Part shown: piece after piece, positions 11,286 to 21,971 of the stretch | Numbering within the stretch: position 1 is the first letter of the stretch | How the letters are laid out: each line of letters starts with the position of its first letter | Assembly (NCBI RefSeq): GCF_040115645.1 | Contig: NC_089558.1 | Location: 310,001 to 374,000 of the forward strand | Direction: 5' to 3' | DNA: 64,000 nt | DNA from: Euwallacea fornicatus | Lineage: Eukaryota; Arthropoda; Insecta; Coleoptera; Curculionidae | The notes under the pieces: generated by a model | The model's database searches: none | Told to the model about the DNA's origin: nothing | Seen by the model: only the letters and a program-made list of their open reading frames with translations | Translations under genes and position numbers: made by a program

Positions 11286-13868
11286 ATGAATGAATTAGAC
11301 AAAAAATTGGCCGAACTGGCTCTCCTAAATAAAACGGAATTGCCGCCGAATCCGCACTTGAAGAAAATCGCACCGGCCGTTCCGCCTAAACCAAAAAAGC
11401 AGCAACCATTGGTGAGTGTCTCACCATTGTGATACATGCGTCACTCTTAATTCTTTGTTTAGGTTCCTCAATCATATCCCTTAAAGCAAACATTGGAACC
11501 GAGCTATTCCTCGCGCCTACAGTCTAATCAGTTTTACTCGAATTTGCCTCCAAGTAATCAGGCCCTGTATTCAAATGCCCCTGCACAGTCCCTCGGCAAT
11601 AGCAGTTACAAGTCCATACCGGGTAACAATTATTCTAATTTGCCTCCTAGTAAAGAAGATCAGTTTTCCAGGAGTCCTTCAGCTTTGAGTAACAATTCAC
11701 TAGCTCGAAGCACTGCTAGTTATGGCAGCGGGTATGCATCAAAAAACATGAGGTAATATGGTGTAATTAATATGAAATACTGCCTAATAATGCACAATGT
11801 TGGTCTAGTAATACCTCAACTCTTGGTAGTACACCACAACCCTATCACCCGTCCAAGTCGGAAGTAACTTATAGCAACATTCAAATGACACAGCCTCGTA
11901 AAAATGATGGTCTGATCTACAGTAATCTGACCCACCCTCCTTCCCGTGAAACCGCGGTTTATAGTAACCTTCCCACAGGTCCTGCAGGGTACTCTAACGG
12001 TGGTAAGTACTGCTCGAGTTCAAATTGAAGGGTATTGATAAGCGATACGCTTAGAAGACTTGCCTCCCCCACCACCGCCCTTGGATATGTCCTCTGGAAT
12101 AGCGGATTATGCTCCTTGTACTGTGAACACCAACTTGCCGCCCCCGCCCGATGACTTGCTTCCGCCACCATCACCTGTCAGTTCTAGCTACAGTGAGCTG
12201 CGCAGAGCCACTCAGCCAGTGGATTTTAACAATTATAGCATGGGCTCGCAGGTGCTCTTCCTAATTGTGCTTTTCAAAGCATAGATAACCTTATTCATCT
12301 TAATATAGGCCTCTTCAACGTATGAGTCAATCTACGAACCGATAAATCCCAGACCGCCTAGTCAAATGTCAAGTAGATCCAATTATTCTTTGTACGCACC
12401 CTATAGCGGTTCGAGCAGCACTTTGACAGGTTAATCTTGCGGGTTAAACAGTCAATTAAATGTAATTTGCAAATGTTCCCATCAGGGCCAAGCGAATCGG
12501 CGAGCAGAATCGGCCTGAATAAGGAGCAGGAAGTTGATAGTTTGACTGATATATTGGTACAAGGGATGGGTGACGCCCCTCCGGAAATTGATCAAGAGGA
12601 TGTCTACGGGCTGTGCATCAAATGCGGGGAAAAGGTAATGAAATCTAATGACAGAGTCGGTATTAACTTTGTGTTTCTCTAGATTGTAGGGGAAAATAGC
12701 GGTTGCACTGCAATGGATCAGCTCTATCATATCAAGTGTTTTACCTGCCATCATTGCGCCATAAACCTTCAAGGGAAACCCTTTTACGCTTTGGACGGGT
12801 ATCCCCATTGTGCTGAGGATTATTTGGTTAGTCATTAGTTACATTTATTACATGTATCTGTTTGATATTTGGATCGAAAATAATGTCACTTTCCATTTTA
12901 ATCTATTGGACAGATAGCGTGTCATTAAGAAGCAATCCACAAACAGTTGTACCACTGTTGACTGTGTTAAACTCCGCCATTGCTTAAGACTGACTCAAAA
13001 ATGGGTGATTATTAACGTTTTAGAATACATTGGAGAAGTGTTGCGTATGCCAGAAACCGATACTTGATCGAATTCTGAGGGCTACGGGAAAGCCGTACCA
13101 TCCCTCCTGTTTCTGTTGCGTAGTTTGCGGTAAAAGCCTAGACGGAATTCCGTTCACAGTGGATGCAACTAATAGGGTGCATTGCATAGAAGACTTTCAC
13201 AAGTAAGTGTAGTTTTTTAAAACGAAGTATAATTTTACGAAACTAAAAATGTGTTAGTTCTTACTGTTTAAAGCTCGGTTTATAGTTTCTCGTAACGTTT
13301 TATTAGAGTTAACATATTGTATCGAAATGCGACAGTTCCACTGTCGAAAGCTTTCATTTCTTCGATCCTAGGCAATTTTACGTTATGTTTACATTATCTG
13401 CAGTTTCTATTAAAGAGTAAGGAGCTATCACCAAAAAAGATATTTGAAATTGATGCATTCGTTGCCAAATCCAGTATTTCTTCGATGTTATCTTGAGAAC
13501 TGGAATGTTAAAAGTCTTAATTTCATAATTTTGTGAATTTAGAATCTTTGCTCCGAAGTGTTGGGTATGCCGGCAACCGATAATGCCCGAGCCCGGCGAA
13601 GAAGAGACCGTTCGGGTGGTAGCCTTAGATCACAGCTTCCACATTCAGTGTTACAAATGCGAGGTAAGAATTTGAGCCTTTTATTTTCGCCTCGAATATA
13701 CACGATTTTTTAATGTATCTTAAATATCTTCTTAAGGATTGTGGCCTCGTTCTATCCTCCGAAGCTGAAGGAAGGGGATGTTATCCTCTCGATGGCCATG
13801 TTCTCTGCAAAAGTTGTAACGCGAAAAGGGTGCAGGAGCTCACTAATCACATGACCACAGAGCTGTAA
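11286..13868 (+). CDS. Zyx: Zyxin-family LIM protein
   Basis: Ten exons join in phase: 11286-11411, 11463-11752, 11809-12002, 12055-12251, 12309-12429, 12486-12634, 12683-12826, 13024-13202, 13543-13663 and 13737-13868. The protein has 550 residues. Zyxin/LPP/TRIP6 proteins sit at focal adhesions and stress fibres, recruit Ena/VASP, and in flies feed into Hippo signalling. The N-terminus has PPKPKK, a Pro/Tyr-rich middle and two LPPPPP-type stretches, possible Ena/VASP EVH1 ligands. Seven YSN motifs are repeated in exons 2 and 3. The last third holds three LIM zinc-binding domains, starting at LCIKCGEK, CCVCQKPIL and CWVCRQPIM. The TTEL end matches the STDL/TTDC tails of vertebrate relatives and supports the stop at 13866. 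A strong donor overlaps the last codons (GAGCT|GTAAGTAAG). Confidence 0.93.
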
Positions 13869-14140
13869 GTAAGAGTCCTATTTTGTTGTTACACTACTAG
13901 TGGTCAGTAATAGGTAAGGTTCTGGAAGCAGACACTGAAGTTATATACTATATTTTTACTGCAATACGCGTATCAATAATCAATAGTACATACTTAGACA
14001 ACAGACTGTCGGTTGTCAGTATAGAGGAGAAAAAATTAAAGAAACCGATAATTTCTTGGGACACTATATACTTGGCCGCCGGATCGTGATGTAAGTATAG
14101 CGAGCATTGTGCCGCTTTCCATTCCTTTTTGCAGAGATAT

Positions 14141-14544
14141 ACAGTATCTTTTTCGCTGTTATGCGCAGGGAATTTGAGAAATTGCGGGCAAAAGGCAGTC
14201 AGGCGATTGATAAGTACGAAGCGGATGGGCTACCGTTGACTCGCAAGCAACACGTCCACCGATGTAGTTCTACGTGATTTTGTAAGACGTAAATTTGAAC
14301 GCGTTCTACGAGAATGTATTTTAATGTAGCTTTACCTTTACAAACCCCATGGAAAAAATGATATTTTTAAAGCGGGTCAATTGAAAAATAAGCCCTTTTT
14401 GTGACACGATCTGTGCTAGGGTTAAGGCGTATTGCTTGCGAGTCAGGGACGGCAGCTTGTCTCCGTCACACTTATCGATCGCCTAATTGCCTTTTGCTTG
14501 CAATCACTAAAACTCCCTGTGCATAGCAGCGAAAAGGGTGCTGT
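14141..14544. repeat. Fold-back repeat: ~115-bp inverted arms downstream of zyxin
   Basis: 14141-14254 and 14428-14544 are imperfect inverted copies. Shared blocks are TTTTCGCTG(C/T)TATGC(A/G)CAGGGA, GCAAAAGGCA, AGGCGAT(C/T)GATAAGT and GACTCGCAAGCAA. The left arm happens to keep 36 codons open after an AG (14170-14277), so it could be read as an extra zyxin exon. The inverted mate makes a transposon or MITE origin far more likely. A different repeat starts right after it (GGGTGTCTCAGAAATAAATATC). Confidence 0.7.
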
Positions 14545-17491
14545 ATAGGGTGTCTCAGAAATAAATATCGTAAATGCAGGGGCTAATAGGTTTTGATCAC
14601 ATATGTAGAAAATCGTGGGGCCGTTAACGATTCGTCGTTCAGGCGTGGAGTTTAATACGGGCTCCAAATTAAACCTAATTAAAAATATCTAATAACGTTT
14701 TCCGTCTCGACAATCTCAATTAGGAGTAAAAAATTCAGATCTATTTCGCGCAAGAAATTCGAAAATTCGTCTTCGTTAACTCGCATCGTTAGATAAAACA
14801 TTCAGGGCTCCGTGACTTGAGTCATTAGATCATTTTTACCTATAAAAAAAAGACACTTGAATGTACGGAAAAACTCGACTAAGACTGTTCAGAATCAAAC
14901 AGGAAGTCGTCCAACAAATTTTCGTTGAACAAATTGGCGTATCACTTTTTTCAGATGTGTCCAGTAACGTGGCGGTACGCGAGCTATTGGCGGAGTAAAA
15001 AATAATTTTTGTTCAACAAATATGCACGTCTAAAGTCGTTTTTAAGGTAATTTTGCATTCGAGATTTCATGTTTATCGCTATTTTCTTTATAGTGGATCG
15101 GCCCATTTGCCTCTGCATTCACGCTACTTATTTCTAGAATATCCTACGGAATGCACGTCGGAGGTTAATGTGATGAACGACAACCGACCATCGGAATGAC
15201 ACATGCATTCCAAAACGGTTTGCACGTATCATATGAAAGTAATTCCGCGATACAGTTCGGAAATCAGGTGGCTGTGATGACGTAATAACCTCGCGGTGCG
15301 AACATGTTTTAATGTTGATATACATGGGCTATCATTATACCTACACACACTATCATTCATAAGTATTTGCCCAACTCGAAAAATAGGCCCAAAAGCAGTT
15401 GAGATTAAAGGATTGCAATGATATATCAATTTTTTTTTATACAGGAATGTTAAGTGGGATTTCCCTATTTTTAGGTATGATTGTTAAAATTCGATCAAAA
15501 ACACCAAGATGTTTGATTACGAAAATCACGTCTGTGTTTTAGATGATCTAACGCCCACCCGATACATAGAACAGAAAAATATGAGTGGTTAGCTGAAATT
15601 TGTATAAATACGAATCCCAACGCGTAATCTAGGAAAACCCGAAAACAAATATCTTTGTTATAGAAATAAAAATTATAGTTGTAGCCAGATACATCTAGAA
15701 GAAAATTTTTAGATTAAATTTTCCATTATTTACTTTAAACTATCGCTTATTTGAAGATATTGTACCTTCAATTTTGTTAATGCGAAACATAATAGTGGGC
15801 AAATACTTCGGGATGGTAGTGTATATAGTCGATATTTGCCTTCGAGTAATCAGGTTCACAATTTATTTACTTCCAATATGAAATTCGATTAAGGTATATA
15901 ATCCTCCATTCACTATACCCACAATGTTAGGATAATCCGAGCTCAAAAGGCATTTACTGCAATTTTATACATTTCCAATTAAAAAGTGTTTTGTTGGTTT
16001 TTAATTATAATAGTTTCGTCAATACTTAAGGAATATAATTATATATAGAGCGGTTTATTCAATTGTGATTTTCCAATTAAGAATAATTAAGTATTATGCT
16101 TCTATCTACTATAGTATGTTAGTGACAATTTTTTTTTTAACATGCATGTATTTTTGTTGAAAATGGCTTTAAGCGACGTTTATATTATTCCCTGAAAGTA
16201 GCTTTCGCCATTATAACCTTTAGAGTCCTCTAGTATTAACAATTCTCTTATCATCTGCATTACTGTTTGTGATTTATGATATTGAATGTGCCAATAAACC
16301 GAGATGGTCATGTAGGTTCGCTATTAATAAAAAAAGAAATATCGTCTCGATGAGAATTTCAAAATACCTTAAATCTGACAAAATAAACCATTACATCCTA
16401 TCCACTTCCTACATGCGAATTATCCGCAATGGATTCAAGTTCAGATAGATCAAGCCGAGTTGAGAGATTACCGACTGCCCTTTGAGTGTTGTAGAATTTA
16501 TGATCACTATTCGTTGATGAACAGTATCGGTCATCAAGTGAAACCAACGATAGAAATTAAAACTCACTAAGTATACTTGATAACTTTTATTTCGCTTCAT
16601 TTACATATCGTACATTCGCAGGTTAAAATATGTATTGAAGTGGACATCATATAGTCAGCTCTAACCAAAGGTAAAGTGCGTTTTAATAAGGTACAGTATT
16701 ACTTTCAACGGCAAATAATATACATTTGACCATTAAAGGTTCTGTAATATTCCATCTTTCACTATTAAATAAAGCTCTATTTTGGTAGATGGCATTGTAC
16801 TGCTCATAAAGTTTGGTATGGACGTAAAGCGATTCCAAATTGAATAGTACAGAGATCATTAAAGTACTTAAATAAAAATCCGATTTTATAATATCAGTCT
16901 TTCAAAGTTAAAAAATTTTCCCTATGAAGAACCGGTAGGTATTGCTAATTACAATTAGCGAAAATCGATAAAATGCCTTTTCTCAGTGGCAACAATTTTA
17001 TAAAGAAATAAATTAGTATGCTATATAACGAGCACAAGATTATCGATTAGTGCAAGTTGTATACGATACTTTTTCTACTCTTAAAACAAAACAAATTTAT
17101 GAAAAATAAAAGGTATCAAACATTTTAAAAATCCAAACAATTATCACCAAAATGTCCTGTTGGTATTTGCTCATTGAACTTCGTCGTCATGATTGTAATG
17201 GATGATTATAAAAAAAAAATCCTCGCAGTAAGTGGTAAAGCGTACACGTAGGACGTTCATTAAACTACTTCCTATTTGTACAGTACTGCCAGGGTTATTT
17301 TTTCTTTGTTGTGTTGACTGCAATTGATGTAATGCTATATCCAATGCCAGCTCATTGATTCGCTCTTCGATTTGTTATTTTACTTGGATTCCTGCACCAA
17401 TACGCCGTCTTATGAAGCTTGTATTTTATGCACTATTACTTTTCACAAATTAGTAATCTTTCAGTCGTAGAAAATAATACTGTCGGATTTT
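14545..17491. other. Repeat-rich spacer between zyxin and nicastrin
   Basis: No supported gene. The stretch 14545-14700 begins with GGGTGTCTCAGAAATAAATATC, a typical insect transposon terminus, and has a 74-codon open frame on the minus strand that I read as transposon debris. A Tc1-type MITE lies at 15342-15824. The rest is unannotatable AT-rich DNA. The nicastrin 3' UTR occupies the right end. Confidence 0.6.
15342..15824. mobile_element. Tc1-type MITE
   Basis: The left end CACTATCATTCATAAGTATTTGCCCAACT is the inverse, with few mismatches, of the right end AGTGGGCAAATACTTCGGGATGGTAGTG. The ends lie about 480 bp apart and are flanked by TA dinucleotides. The terminus resembles the CACTACCATTCAAAAGT ends of Tc1 elements. 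No transposase reading remains inside, so this is a non-autonomous copy. Confidence 0.75.
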
Positions 17492-20433
17492 TCAACAGTC
17501 TGCAGGAGGATCTTCCACGATCGGATAATTAAATAAAATGTGACACTTAGATTTCATCCAATAGACTACCACAAATGAGAAAATCATCGTTATTGATCCT
17601 ATGGTTAGCGTAATTATTTCTTGAAAGCGCGAAGGTTTTAAAAACATTCGTATCTTCATATCGTTCCACGTGGATTCCGACCAGGAACTGTATTTGTTGG
17701 ACGACCAATCATAATCTGAAAGTTGATGTTATTACAAAGACTTGAACTATTAATAGTTCTTTAATATAATACCTTCTATTATAAACGCCGGACTGACTGC
17801 TTCTGTCATGTTTACTGTGGCTCGGAAACATCTGAGTTCGTCCAAATGGTCCATGTCCAAGGACATGTTGAAATACCTGTATATCTGTTGACGAATAACA
17901 TCTAAAGAAAAGTACATAAAGAGCGACATAAAACTTACATGATTTTTATTGAAATTGGTGCAATTAGGGTTGGACGGACCTATCATATCCCCACTAAACC
18001 AGGCTAAAGTATAGGACACTAAATTGGTTAAAAAATTGTCGACAACGGCCACTCCCACATACAGACTAAGAGGGGTTTTTGGTAGGTGCTAGAATATAGG
18101 AGAATTTTTTTTTCTCTTCTACCTCAAACATATTATGAGTTTTTTCCAGTCCATATGTGAATATTGTTAAAAATTAATACTTCAGTGAATTCATTTTACT
18201 TGTGATTTTTTCAATTGCAATTGGTTCTATTAAAAAAATCGTTTTTTAAATTGAATAATTGATTGCATGATCCCCCGATTCTCCAAAAAATATATATTTG
18301 TGCACTCACCAATCCTCTTTGGACAGCTCTATGAACTTTGCAATTTGGATCTTCCAGGTAACAATGAAACAATTCGTCCACCTTGAACAATTGTCATAAA
18401 AAATAAAACTTTCAACATACGCGTGTAGTTTTCACAAATTCTTTAAAAACAAAACTTACCAAACTCAAATTTGCGACGACATTCCCATTGAATTGATTTC
18501 CAGTGACATCCTCAAAAACACTCTTAGCAACCATTAAAGCCACTTGACCAACATATCCTTGAATTGTATCAGCCTTCACATTACTCCCATTAACATACTT
18601 GTATCCTATATTGGAGGCATTATCATAGATAGAATTATAAAAGGCATTATTGTATGTATTGTTATGGTCTGCCAACACTAATCCTTGAATTGAAGTGTTT
18701 CCCCTAATGAAAGTATGTAGAGACGAAGGAGGTAGGCTGTTGGAAACCATGTGCAAAGTCGAGTTTGGGGGTTGATACTTGTTAAGGAGTGACAAGAAAT
18801 TTGTTACCTAAAAATAACAATTTAACTAAGTTTTTTCTTATTAGCCACCATTAACCTACCACATCACTGTTCTCCAAATGATGAGCATAAATGGCATTGC
18901 TCATTGCCAACTGAGACAACTCAATAAACAAGCTTATGTTATTGGGATATATAGTTGGCAATATATCATTACCAGAGGGTAAATCAATAGGAAATTGCCC
19001 CCTCTCCATGTCATAAAGTAAACGTTGAGAACCGATGTAGTCATAAGTTTCCCCATTGAACAATATAAATAACACATTCTTTTTCACTAAAAACAGTAGG
19101 TACCATGTGTGTTTTCTGATTAAGAAATGGCGGATTCTCATGAACATAAAACTGACAGGTTGTGTATTGTGTGGAAAATACACCAATGGAATAGCATATT
19201 TCCTATCTCGCTGTGATTTTTACGCTCGTGAGTATCATGAGTCTAATTACAATTTGAATTCCATACTGGCAGCATTTGTTTGAGCAATTTAGCTACAGTC
19301 AACAATGTCACAAGACCAGTAACAGGCGTCTCAGCTCCAGCAGTTTTTTCAAATAGAGATGTTGTGTCCAGACGTGCAGCAATCACAATGTATTTGCTAT
19401 AATTTATTGGTTTAGAGCCATTTTTAAGCTCCTCTACAAGAGGGAACAGAGATCCCCACACATTGCTATCACCCAAAGGATCACATAGTTTCACTGGATT
19501 AAGATTAGTGATTATATTTGACCGCCTGTAAAATGTTTTATTTTACTAATTTTCTATTATTCAACAGTTTTAAAAGAACCTTTGACAAGTGGGTGTGTTG
19601 GTGGATCCTTGCATGAAAAAATTCAGCTCAAGAGAACACAATGACCTGTCTGCCTGAGTTGAATAAGAAAAATTATTAAATTTTTGGAAGCAATCTTTGA
19701 TTATATTAATTTTGTTCTCATCTTCTAGATAAAACATCGGAAATGGAATGTCTTGATACAGCAAATCAGTTCCTAAAGGTAAGCTATAGTTTTAGCTATA
19801 ATTCTTTTAATTGATATTAAAGTAAACTTACCCAAAGGGTTCCACCCTTTTACAGGACACTGAGCACTTCCTGCACTAAAACGTTCATTTGGGCATTTAT
19901 TTTCATGTGAAAAATGCTTTAATTTTTCATTGTTAGGGTGTAAAATTACCCCAGAAACTACATGCTTGTAGGAAATTAGAGTGGTCATTATACTTGCAGT
20001 CAACAATGAAGTTGGTAATATTGGAATATACTTTCCTGCTGATCCATTGTTAAGTATGAAACTTAAGTCTGAGAATTGGTTGACATAGTGGATTATACCA
20101 AGTGACCCTCCCCATTCCGCTAAAATTTTATTTGTGAACTAAATGTTGAATTTTAAATTACATTTAAATACAAGAGCATCCAATCTGGTGAGTAGAATTC
20201 ATTCTGCGGTAACATGCCACGGAGCCTTGAATATTAATATACATGGTGTCTTTAATTCTATCAGCATTGCCTAGAAAAGGAAGAAATTTTTATGGATTAA
20301 AAAGGAATGAATCATTTTTCAAGAAAGGTATAATGAATGTTATTACACCAATCTGGGGCGTCAACTCATACTTACATGTATAAAGTAAATAAGTTATAAG
20401 TCCTAAAGTAAAAGCAAAGCATTTGCACAACAT
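17492..20433 (-). CDS. Nct: Nicastrin, gamma-secretase subunit
   Basis: Eleven exons on the minus strand join in phase: 20376-20433, 20172-20270, 19832-20119, 19580-19772, 19251-19525, 18860-19086, 18460-18807, 18310-18381, 17939-18088, 17773-17884 and 17492-17715. The protein has 681 residues (human 709). Nicastrin is the glycosylated, substrate-gating subunit of gamma-secretase, which cleaves Notch and APP in the membrane. The sequence shows a signal peptide (hydrophobic after MLCK) and THQIGC. It also shows the aminopeptidase-like core with IVIAARLDTTSLF and GETYDYIGS, many Asn-X-Ser/Thr sites, one C-terminal membrane helix (IITLTIGSITMIFSFVVVYW) and a short tail. The intron 17885-17938 is only 54 nt and also open; splicing was chosen because it aligns the flanks with human (NK.LYEY...LPRC). 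Confidence 0.92.
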
Positions 20434-21210
20434 TGTAGGGACAAATTTGGATTTAATTAACTATTTTCTAACAAAAATTAAAAAGATTTTTCTTTTTAAA
20501 AATTTTCAATATAACATAACCATATTTTTGCATTTTTCTGTGTATTGAGTTTTATATATTACGATATGATATTTTCAAATTTGCAAAAGTGTATCAATTT
20601 ACGTGCCAGTGTATGTAAATAATGTAAACAATAAGTTTTGTTTCAAGTAAATAATAAATCAATTCTTTAGTACAAATGACAGTTGTGCAAGTAATATAAG
20701 TCTATAACGCGAAGGAAAATGAGCACTACTTCAATTAATTGCTGAATTTCAGGACATTTTATCCATTGCACAAATATTGGTTATGCTGAATAAGATTTAT
20801 TTATATTAAATATCTTTCTCATCCTTATTAATTACTACTGGTATACGTCAAACTTTAACGTCAATTTGTCTTCACATGTCTTTAAATCTCCTATCTCTTT
20901 CCAACATCCCATTTTCCATTTCTTTTCATAATTTTCTCTTATCTGTATATTATACGTTTTCTCCTTTTAATTCTAAAATTTGATGTGAGTAGACTCGTTT
21001 CGTGTCTTACGACTTAAAAGTAAGTAACCCTTAAATATCACTAATAATATTCTATACACAACATCAAGCAATTAATAATCTACATTCATATATAACGAAT
21101 TGTTCTAAAAAAATTCGGATTAAAAGAATAATTTACGATTTAGAATTTATAGGTTAGAATACATATCGTTTTTTGCCTATTGTGTGTAAAGTGTGCCCGT
21201 TTCCATTTAG
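20434..21210. other. Divergent promoter region of nicastrin and RpLP2
   Basis: Nicastrin (-) and RpLP2 (+) are head to head. A donor AAAA|GTAAGTAAC at 21020 and an acceptor TTTCCATTTAG ending at 21210, directly before the RpLP2 ATG, suggest a short non-coding RpLP2 leader exon and a 191-nt 5' UTR intron. Pyrimidine-rich runs near 20930-20970 are where a TOP-type start could lie, but I cannot place it. Confidence 0.45.
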
Positions 21211-21927
21211 ATGCGTTACGTGGCTGCTTACTTGTTGGCTGTCTTGGGGGGCAAAGCCTCCCCTGCTTCTGCAGACCTCGAGAAGATTCTTGGGTCCGTA
21301 GGAATTGAGTCAGATGGAGAAAAGCTCAAGAAAGTTATTTCCGAGTTGAACGGCAAATCTATAGATCAAGTTATTTCCCAGGGTACGTATCGTTTGAAGT
21401 TTGGGAAAATAAGTTTAAGTATCTACAGTAAAATAAGTTATGATGAATTCTAAATATCACCATCTTTCGACTGAAAGTATCTTGATGTACAACTCATTAA
21501 CCTGACTTTGTAAGCAGTTTTTTTGTGGATTGTTTGGCACAGTGATCATGCAAGTCAAGTCACGCTTGTTTTCTTACAGGACTGGAGAAATTGAGTTCCA
21601 TACCTGCTGGAGGTGGAGCTGCACCTTCGGCAACTGGAGGAGCCACCGCAGCACCAGTTGAAGAAAAGAAAGGTTAGTATATTTTTTTAGTGAATCTCTT
21701 TATGTATGACATAAATGTTCAATGATGATTGTTATTAACACCATCTTTCGCCTGATAGTATTGATGAATAATTAAATTCTGATTGGTTTTAACTTTGTTG
21801 TTACCACGATAAGTGTCAAAACAGAGCTAATTAGATTTTTTTTTGACTTTCAGAGGCCAAAAAGGAAGAAAAGAAAGAAGAATCAGAGTCAGAGGATGAC
21901 GATATGGGCTTTGCTCTGTTTGATTAA
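21211..21927 (+). CDS. RpLP2: 60S acidic ribosomal protein P2
   Basis: Three exons in phase, 21211-21382, 21580-21672 and 21854-21927, give 112 residues, the usual P2 length. P2 pairs with P1 on the P0 stalk of the large ribosomal subunit and recruits elongation factors. The N-terminal helical dimerisation domain starts MRYVAAYLLAVLGG. An Ala/Gly-rich hinge follows (GGGAAPSATGGATAAPVEE). The protein ends in a highly charged stretch with the universal tail DDDMGFALFD. The ATG directly follows a splice acceptor. Each intron carries a C/D snoRNA, as is common for ribosomal-protein host genes. AATAAA follows at 21966. Confidence 0.97.
21436..21511 (+). ncRNA. C/D box snoRNA in RpLP2 intron 1 (28S rRNA guide)
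   Basis: In order: box C TGATGA (21441-21446), D' CTGA (21471-21474), C' TGATGT (21483-21488), box D CTGA (21502-21505). AAG before box C can pair with CTT after box D as a short closing stem. The stretch just before D', ACCATCTTTCG, is complementary to the conserved 28S rRNA run CGAAAGAUGGU. The fifth base upstream of D' is a T facing an A, so 2'-O-methylation of that adenosine is predicted. This is the site class served by U32/U51 in vertebrates. Confidence 0.82.
21716..21789 (+). ncRNA. C/D box snoRNA in RpLP2 intron 2 (same guide as intron 1)
   Basis: Box C TGATGA (21723-21728), D' CTGA (21752-21755), C' TGATGA (21762-21767) and box D CTGA (21779-21782). CAA before box C pairs with TTG after box D. 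The guide before D' is again ACCATCTTTCG, at the same offset. The D guide region is different and AT-rich. The copy therefore looks like a paralogue of the intron 1 snoRNA, duplicated within the same host gene. Confidence 0.82.
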
Positions 21928-21965
21928 CTGTGTATGAGCTACACATTTTTTTTTATTTGACTAAC

Positions 21966-21971
21966 AATAAA
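21966..21971 (+). promoter_or_regulatory. AATAAA polyadenylation signal, RpLP2
   Basis: Thirty-eight bases after the stop codon, a normal distance for a short ribosomal-protein 3' UTR. Confidence 0.8.

Noticed and set aside
14170..14277. Eleventh zyxin coding exon
   Set aside because: Its sequence recurs inverted at 14428-14544, and the protein already ends in the family TTEL tail. Kept only as a finding.
14443..14667. Minus-strand 74-codon gene
   Set aside because: It spans the repeat arm and a transposon-type terminus. It is best read as transposon debris.
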